DNA of 64,000 nt from Sipunculus nudus (Eukaryota; Annelida; Sipuncula; Golfingiida; Sipunculidae). The stretch covers positions 32,910,901 to 32,974,900 of the forward strand of contig CM049317.1 in NCBI GenBank assembly GCA_026874595.1, written 5' to 3'. Positions 57,632-64,000 of this stretch are shown one piece after another (the stretch's first letter is position 1; every line of letters begins with the position of its first letter). The notes beneath the pieces were generated by a model. It did no database searches and was not told where the DNA came from. It was given only the letters and a program-made list of their open reading frames with translations. The position numbers and the translations under genes are program-made.

Positions 57632-58539
57632 TGACACGGGGTCACTCTGGCCCGTGGCCAGGTTCGTTTGAAATATTTAGGAAGGATGCCCAAGAATAGC
57701 CAAGCACTCTCACACACACCCATGAACAAACAACTAAGACAGCAGGTATATAACAAACTTTTTGTATTGACTATATATACAGTGAATTTTAATAAATTGA
57801 CTTGGCTGGTGGCTGACGCCGATTTAAAGTTGGCCCAGGAACTGCTACAGGTACCAGGCTCAGTGACAGAGGGACCTTCCCAAAAGTGCGATATTAATAT
57901 TGCGTTAGAGTTTGAGGAACGTCTGTTGTCACAGGTTGGTAGTGGTGGCGTTGGGTTTTCATGGAAACAATCCCTCACAGGTTTACTTCCGGTGCCTGGT
58001 TTCCCAACATTTTTGCTGCTTGAGTAGAGGAATGCATTGCCAAATATTAACATGTAACTTCAGTCACTGTGCAGTTTGGTAGAGAGTTTGGTTTACCATT
58101 GTTCATTTGGCAAAAATGTCCTTTGACTTCACTTCTATGTTTTTTGTGTGTGTTCAGCTCATAGGTGAACCTCTCGGTTCCAGGTTCACAGACCAACTCT
58201 GGCCTTCACACAAGATTCCCCATGCACCAAGACACAGAAAACATTACAGCCTCACTTTGAGTTGTGTGATTACCAGGGCATAAGAAAGGACGTGTGACAG
58301 GGAGAAAGGGGATTCTTAACAAGCAGAAAATAGAACAATTTAAACCCAATGAATACACAGGGCATTGAAAAGCTGGACCTGACATAGTCCACTGCACTCA
58401 GTAAAAACTTGAAAAGAGATCAGGGATTTAAGGTTACAGGACCTTACTGGCCCGGGGAAAGTACAGGGCAGGGTTAGAAAACTGAGTCACATGTAAAAAT
58501 ACATTAATAATTATCGTTTTCAGCAGTCAACCTGTGACA
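57632..58539 (-). repeat. 5' LTR of element 2
   Basis: 908 bp, about 98% identical to the other LTR. Its outer plus-strand start is TGACAC, where the partner has TGTCAC. Confidence 0.95.
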
Positions 58540-59408
58540 ATGACTGCATCTTTATAGGTCTAAAAAAAAAGAAATTGTAAAAAAAATTAAAAAAATACCG
58601 GTAGCAACACCAGTCTGCAGAAACTGATGAAACACTCCATGATGAATATGCATACAAAGAATCATGGTGATCAATAAATTAGTTCAGATACTTGAGCTTT
58701 TGTATAAAAAAGCTGTCTAGTTAGGAGATTGTAGGTCCAATTATTATGATTTGTGTCCTGCTTTGGTATCAAATTTCCTATAATTCTGGGGGATATTCTG
58801 CAGAAACTGATGAAACACTCCATGATGAATATGCATACAAAGAATCATGGTGATCAATAAATTAGTTCAGATACTTGAGCTTTTGTATAAAATTTTCCAT
58901 TATTCTTGGGGGTACTTTTGAGCCCCATAGCTCAGAGGTTTTGAGTAACAGAGACCTAATAAAAGGTTTCCAAGGAGACATTTCATGCCCCCCCCCCCCC
59001 ACCCCCGCGTGTCAAGAAACAAGATTCTAGGTCTAGTCGTTAAGATTTGTGCCCTGTTAACAGATGACCGCATCTTTGGAGGTCTCAAAAATTGAGAATA
59101 AAAAATCGTAAACAATCGAAAAAATAAGGTGGCGCCAACAGTCTATCAAATTGTCCATTATTCTGGTGGCGGGGGGGGGGGGGGGGTGTACTTCGGAGCC
59201 CCATAGCTCGAAGAATGTGGGTAACAGAGACATAATTTCAGGTTTCCTAGGAGATCTTTCATGACCCTTTCTAGTTCCAGTGGTTACGATTTGTGCTTGG
59301 TTAACGGACGGACAGACGGCACGACAGACTAACGGACAGACAGACGGCACGACAGACTGACAAAGAGCGACTGCTAAAGCTCAGATGACTTTCAGTCAGC
59401 TGAACTAA
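58540..59408 (+). repeat. Dispersed tandem-repeat element, copy D, right part
   Basis: This continues the copy split by element 2. A block of about 110 bp (CTGCAGAAACTGATGAAACAC through GAGCTTTTGTATAAAA) occurs twice, at 58615-58709 and 58798-58891, nearly identical, so there was a local duplication. A C run is at 58988-59000 and a G run at 59169-59186. The end has ACGGACGGACAGACGG and a hairpin around GCTCAGATGAC. Confidence 0.8.
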
Positions 59409-60871
59409 TAATTGACAATATTTGCTGAAGACATAATGTTTCCACATATACAATGAAATTTCGCTGACACGACCACCTCTAAGACCAGTTTAAAGAGTCA
59501 TGTCAACATGTTATTTGTGTTAACGGTGGGTTTTATGATGATTTACATTAGTCCGGGACAAAAAGAAGTGGTCGTTTTACCGGGTCGGTGGTAATACCGG
59601 GGTGGTCGTCATGTGAGATTTTACTGTACTATCAAAGAATCAATCTTTCTTTTCATATCGCAGTTGGACCTGATGGACTTTAATTTTATTTATGTTTGAT
59701 TAACTCATTCAAATTTGGTCTGGTGGTTAAAGTAACATGGACATGGCTGATTCCAGTATTTTCCATTCCGATAATCAGTGAATACCAATACCCTACATGC
59801 TTACACAAGTTCAATAGGTGAAACTTAATGTATCTCGGGCGGCTTGAAATGAGCCAATGGTGGTCACTTGAGAGACAACGGAAATCGGATCAACACAACA
59901 TAAAATAAACAAATGTCGGTCGTACCATTCCTCACTGACAGGTCCTTAAATCTTAACATATGTTTTAAAAGAGCTCCCGTGGTAAAACCGATATCTACGG
60001 AAAAAAACAGTATCCCGACTATCTGTAATCAAGTTGCGGTCTTGCGGCTATAGTTTATCACGTGCCCTGGATTAAACCGAAGACCTTAAATCAGACAAAC
60101 TCACCGACAATGGCCAATCACCCTGAGACGATTACCCCAGGGCCTGGCCGGGGAGTTATATAGAACAGGATATTACCTGCCACCCGGAATGTAAAATATA
60201 GACTGAACAATGCGAGGTCGTAGGTAATCCGAGCAGCCCTGGAAATGAAACAACCAATCAAACCACACTAAAACTGTTTATCTCTAACGTTTTACTAGAT
60301 TAATTACGCAATCTTCGATGTCCAATGCTGACGTGGGCGTGCAACTAAAAGGATGACCTTTAAAATTATGCATTTTATTCGAAAACTAATTAACCTGCTT
60401 ATCATGTACTATTACCTGGAATGAAAAAAAGTATCAAATTTCTATTGGTATTGATAAAACCAACATGATTAAAGCCACGACAGGATGGGAAACGTGTCCA
60501 TGCACTATCATCTGTAGTGTTCATGGTAAAGTACGTTTAATTAACCACATATCTGCTGTACTTGTTAAGCTTCCTACATATGACGTTTTACATCCTTTAA
60601 CAAACAGCTTTGATAACGTCAAGAATACAAGCGGATCTAAATATAACACATTTGAATCCAAAATATGACCCGTAAACAGTGTTATGCAGCATAGCAAAGC
60701 ACCTGAAAAAAAATTAATGGCACAACAGCAACAGGGCTATGTGCTTTGAGAAATGCAACTACAAATTTTGCAGTAGCGGCGCTTTGACAAGCAACAGCAA
60801 CATACCTAATATTAACAGGAATCCATTGTAAATAAATACGGCCCTTTATTTCTGGCTTCCACTCCCAATCC
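59409..60871. other. No recognised feature
   Basis: Intron DNA. On the minus strand a donor-like CG|GTGAGT at 60101 follows a short open stretch; it is not called an exon. Confidence 0.45.
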
Positions 60872-61203
60872 GGATTGATCACGCTTTGGAAAATAACTCA
60901 TTCATCTGTGATTCCGGATTGAATACGCTTTGGAAAATAACTCATTCATCTGTGATTCCGGATTGAATACGCTTTGGACAATAATTCATTCATCTGTGAT
61001 TCCGGATTGAATACGCTTTGGACAATAACTCATTCATCTGTGATTCCGGATTGAATTCGCTTTGGACAATAACTCATTCATCTGTGATTCCGGATTGAAT
61101 ACGCTTTGGACAATAACTCATTCATCTGTGATTCCGGATTGAATACGCTTTGGACAATAACTCATTCATCTGTGATTCCGGATTGAATACGCTTTGGACA
61201 AGA
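60872..61203. repeat. 44-bp tandem array
   Basis: Seven and a half near-identical units, starting GGATTGAATACGCTTTGGAC and ending CATCTGTGATTCC. The unit start recurs at 60872, 60916, 60960, 61004, 61048, 61092, 61136 and 61180. Only a few single-base differences exist (AAAATAAC/ACAATAAC; AATAATTC; GAATTCGC), so it is young. Confidence 0.95.
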
Positions 61204-62723
61204 AATTCACTTCTTATTCAGATCTCAATTTGGACAAGAGTTCAATTAATCCACAGCAAAAACGGATTAAACCCGCTCAGGACAAGGCATCTTTATTGTT
61301 CCGTCTAAAAAAACACGACATTAACAATTTAAGCTTCACAAGTATCCATAAAATTAATTTAAGCAAGAAATATTCATGTCGATGATCTATGGTAAACTTG
61401 CCTATGATTCCGCTGAATGAAAAACAAGGATTATAAAACATATTATTAAAGTATTGCGCGCCTTTAGATTCCAATAACGAACTTCGTTATTGGCATCACG
61501 GCGGGCAAGGCAGATTGGTCATATGAACTAAAGGGTTTGGGTCAAGTCCTTGGAAGTTTTACCATCATTCACTAGGAATGCATCAAACACATTGAATCTC
61601 CAACCTCACTTGCGTCGATCAATACGATTTGAGATGTATCCATCCAGGTGTAAGAGAGAGCAAGGAGGATTACCGTGATGGGGACACAGCGATTGATGTG
61701 TTGCGTGTTGCTTCCGTGTTTTCTCTATCCGAATAACGGTTAACTCTTCATTGCCCGAACTTCCATCTGATCAGTGCATTTCAAAACAAGATATGGACTG
61801 ATTTCGAATCTATTTAGTGTATGAATATCCATAAAACGCATCATTTCTTTCGCTGACATATGGTATGAGATTGCATAAATGGTAATGTGAATAGAGTGGT
61901 ATCGTAGAACGTAAACTGGGAGAAACACGCGACTGACAGAACAACCATCAAAAGCCTGGTGGGTACGCTTATGTGGTTTAATAATATCACCGTTTTATTG
62001 GTGCTCATAGTATGCTTAGTATCCAGGCTGGTTTAGTTTCATTTTTTCATTCCGTTTTCACTTTCCAGACGATCATTTGAGGATTACTTAAAACAACTTC
62101 AGTTGAACAGAACAATAGATTTATTATTAATATTGCTATTGTCTTAATTATTTTATTATTACGTTAATCATTGTATTATAAGAAAATAACATTACCTAAT
62201 GCCAAGATTGTGATATAAAGCTTGAAAATGATGAAGACTTTTAGTTGTTTATATATATATTAACTAGATTATAAGTCATATAATAAATAGCGTCTACCAA
62301 ATATTCTTTTCGAACAAAAAAAAAACCTTCCTGTTTGGGCATATTGCCTCACTAGAAATAGATTACTTTAAACGTTTTCAATCCTCTTGAGCAAAATCCC
62401 TCAAGTCACATGTATTTCAAACATGCTTCTCACCTTGCATGAGAGGATTTAGTATATCAGTATACTAGTATGCTGTGTGTGTAAAAAAAATGAAAACAAG
62501 CAGAAAACTGGGCTTACCTGTTCCAAATCAGGTCCAGAACAAGGAACATTTATAATATCCGTAGCAAGCGTAGCGTTATTGTTCACGGAAAAACCGCAAA
62601 AATGTATCCCATGTTACAATTGGCAAGTACAGAGCACGTCTCTGTTATCCAACAGACTCAGGAAGCGTCATCTCTATGGATATCTCAGGAATAACAAGGT
62701 CTTAACAGATAGACGCGGCTTAC
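61204..62723. other. Intron next to the TSP1 exon; nothing else recognised
   Basis: No further exon is needed by phase. A donor-like CAG|GTAAGC at about 62515 on the minus strand has no open frame reaching back to an acceptor. Confidence 0.45.
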
Positions 62724-62912
62724 CGTATGTCCTGAGTCCGTCGTTCCGCTGACACCACACCTCTCTGTGCTGTCCTATCCAGTCTGAGGTAGCCCAGTGA
62801 AAGCTGTGACAGATCCGGGTGCTGCACGGCCTGGTTTCCATCAGTGGCCGGCACGGCTGGCCTATTATCGACGCGTGTCTGATAATAAGGCGAATCCTGG
62901 TCCGTGCTCCTC
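62724..62912 (-). CDS. THSD7: THSD7-like exon: last thrombospondin type-1 module
   Basis: On the minus strand the exon follows a good acceptor (TTTTTCTCCCTTAG) and ends before GTAAGC. It has 189 nt: 2 + 62 codons + 1, phase 1 at both ends. A second frame is open along the whole exon, but the frame used here is the one with family content: GARTRIRLIIR, GQPCRPLMETRPC, ICHSFHWATSDW and REVWCQRNDGL. This is the end of one TSP1 repeat and the start of the next. In vertebrate THSD7A the matching place has the pattern G..VR.R..II, LC......ETKSC, C..Y.W....W and R.VWCQRSDG. The spare last base completes a glycine with exon 21561-21800, and the family sequence is continuous across that junction. TSP1 modules are extracellular and bind glycosaminoglycans and other matrix partners. 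7A versus 7B is not resolved. Confidence 0.88.
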
Positions 62913-63359
62913 CTAAGGGAGAAAAATATGTACCAGTACAGATGTATATAAATCGATGGACCTGAAGCCCGTGACATATGGGCCTTTATGGTTTGGGTCC
63001 TTAGCTAATTGTAAACCATCCCAGCACCTGGGCATCCAGTTCATGGCCATTGGCGAGGTCTGCAATAATATTTTCTTCCGTATATTTTTTTTTTCTTTAT
63101 TCTTGGTCCTAGCCGCCGGGTGCATGGCATTATTTTCAGTTGGGAATTCTATATGATATCAGTAGAAAAAAACTCATCCGAACAGTGGCGTCGTTTTATC
63201 CTCACGAATGGGGGGGGGGGGGGGGATGACTCGCAGGCGTCGGGAATTGTCAGAGTTGGGACAACTATTATATATGTGTGTGTGTGTGTGTGTGTTGATG
63301 CTAAATAGTAAATATATCCAAAATATATATCATTCCCAATGCATGTATATCAATATTGT
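62913..63359. other. Upstream intron; poly-G and (GT)n
   Basis: The previous THSD7-like exon lies beyond the window or is not recognised. A run of about 16 G is at 63210-63225 and a (GT)n repeat at 63275-63295. Confidence 0.5.
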
Positions 63360-64000
63360 TAACGAACTTGTGAGCTTATGCGATGGTGTGGCGTCGACCG
63401 TCGTCTCTGCGGTAACCCATACTGTCTCAAAAACAGCAGGAGCTAGCATCACCAAATTTTATGCAAACAATCAGTCCTCTTAAATATTTTTCTTGCTTAT
63501 TTTTTTTGCTATCAGCATTGACCTTGATAGGGAAAAGGCTTAAAAATAAACCTTTAAATATCTTCTTCTCAAAAACTGTCCAGTCAAATTGTTAAATTAA
63601 TATTTCATAGAAATAATTCCTGAATCGATCTCTCTCAAGATTATTTGAATGATTCCAGTTCGGTCATTCTTGGCAGAGTTACAGGAAGCTGAAATTAGTA
63701 ATTTCTTTGAAAAAAGAAACATACATAAATTTAAATCGGAGCTGTCATCACCAAATTTTTTTTGTAAATGTTGGTCACATGAGTCATATTTGAAATTAAG
63801 GTACTGGTGGCGCCCCCTGCATTGACCTTTATTTTACGGGGTCATCGGTCATCAGTATATTAACCCTTAATTTCTCAGGAATAGCAGGAGTAAGTATCCC
63901 CAAAATTTTATGCAAATTTATGTCACATATCAAATGTTATTGCATTGAGCTTTTTTGTGGCGCCACCTGCAACCACTGACATTTAACGGGGTAAAAGCTT
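63360..64000. repeat. Imperfect tandem repeat reaching the window edge
   Basis: Blocks of the type AGCAGGAGCTAGCATC/AGCAGGAGTAAGTATC, then ACCAAATTTTATGCAAA/CCCAAAATTTTATGCAAAT, recur near 63435, 63735 and 63893. CATTGACCTTTATTTTACGG-like blocks and TGGTGGCGCC(A/C)CCTGC are in between. The repeat probably continues beyond 64000. Confidence 0.55.

Larger units (their letters stand above)
51407..58539 (-). mobile_element. Complete Gmr1-like Ty3/Gypsy retrotransposon (element 2)
   Basis: The 7133-bp element has two 908-bp LTRs and is flanked by the 5-bp direct repeat ATGAC (51402-51406 and 58540-58544). On the minus strand it reads LTR, primer-binding site, gag, protease, integrase, reverse transcriptase, RNase H, polypurine tract, LTR. 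Integrase upstream of RT is the Ty1/copia order, but the RT and RNase H motifs are of Ty3/Gypsy type; this combination defines the Gmr1-like lineage. My count of LTR differences is about 17 substitutions and two or three small indels (about 98% identity), so it inserted rather recently. The copy carries a UAG between gag and protease, a frame change before integrase and a 13-bp duplication between RT and RNase H, so it is probably not able to move itself. It lies in the large THSD7-like intron, in the same sense as the gene. Confidence 0.95.
21801..62723 (-). other. THSD7-like intron of about 40.9 kb
   Basis: The intron is bounded by GTAAGC after 62724 and GCAG before 21800 on the minus strand. 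The two flanking exons join in frame (phase 1), and the family sequence is continuous across the junction, so no exon is expected between them. The intron contains the whole Gmr1-like element, which is in the same transcriptional sense, the solo LTR, the LINE/hAT nest, the foldback element and several satellites. Confidence 0.75.

Noticed and set aside
60101-60140. Short open segment PWGNRLRVIGHC before GTGAGT on the minus strand
   Set aside because: The phase does not fit neighbouring exons, the acceptor is weak, and no exon is expected there.
62515-62600. Exon-like stretch with CAG|GTAAGC on the minus strand
   Set aside because: All three frames meet stops before any usable acceptor, and family continuity shows the TSP1 exon joins 21800 directly.
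62724-62912. Alternative frame of the exon (STDQDSPYYQTR...)
   Set aside because: It is open, but it lacks cysteines and family content; the other frame matches THSD7 and fits the phase.

Overview
This is eukaryotic DNA, AT-rich and dense in repeats, with short exons, GT-AG splice sites and very long introns. The repeats suggest a mollusc, most likely a bivalve. They include tandem-repeat elements with CGGA/CGGAC tails and hairpin ends (resembling the bivalve 'pearl' type), tRNA-derived SINEs and Gmr1-like Ty3/Gypsy elements. The species cannot be named from sequence alone.

One host gene is visible, on the minus strand. Three exons match the C-terminal end of the THSD7 family (thrombospondin type-1 domain-containing protein 7, a single-pass membrane protein): 62912-62724 (last TSP1 module), 21800-21561 (membrane-proximal cysteine-rich segment) and 18774-18684 (transmembrane helix). 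Their reading phases fit in that order. The first two are separated by an intron of about 40.9 kb that fills most of the window; the next intron is about 2.8 kb. The final exon for the cytoplasmic tail was not found.

Mobile DNA makes up most of the rest. Region 1-2715 is the 3' part of a plus-strand Gmr1-like Gypsy element (RT, RNase H, LTR); a solo LTR of the same family lies at 33364-34187. Region 51407-58539 is a nearly complete, young Gmr1-like element on the minus strand, in sense with the host gene, with 908-bp LTRs and an ATGAC target duplication. Its order is gag-PR-INT-RT-RNase H, with integrase upstream of reverse transcriptase, and its pol is broken by a 13-bp tandem duplication. 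It sits inside a dispersed tandem-repeat element (50248-51406 plus 58540-59408), one of four copies in the window (others at 11293-13210, 29195-32147, 44795-46028).

Other elements: a LINE reverse-transcriptase pseudogene (38001-39540) split by an 871-bp hAT-type element with an 8-bp target duplication; a foldback-like element (42994-44780) whose inverted arms are built of short tandem repeats; two related SINEs (5796-6083, 19193-19567); a 180-bp-period element with a hairpin tail (19596-20445); a 23-bp minisatellite (24228-24735); a 44-bp array (60872-61203); a palindromic element with a hammerhead-like core (4718-4912); and many AT microsatellites and G homopolymers. I found no tRNA, rRNA, CRISPR array or prokaryotic gene. 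Most remaining intergenic and intronic DNA shows nothing I can name.
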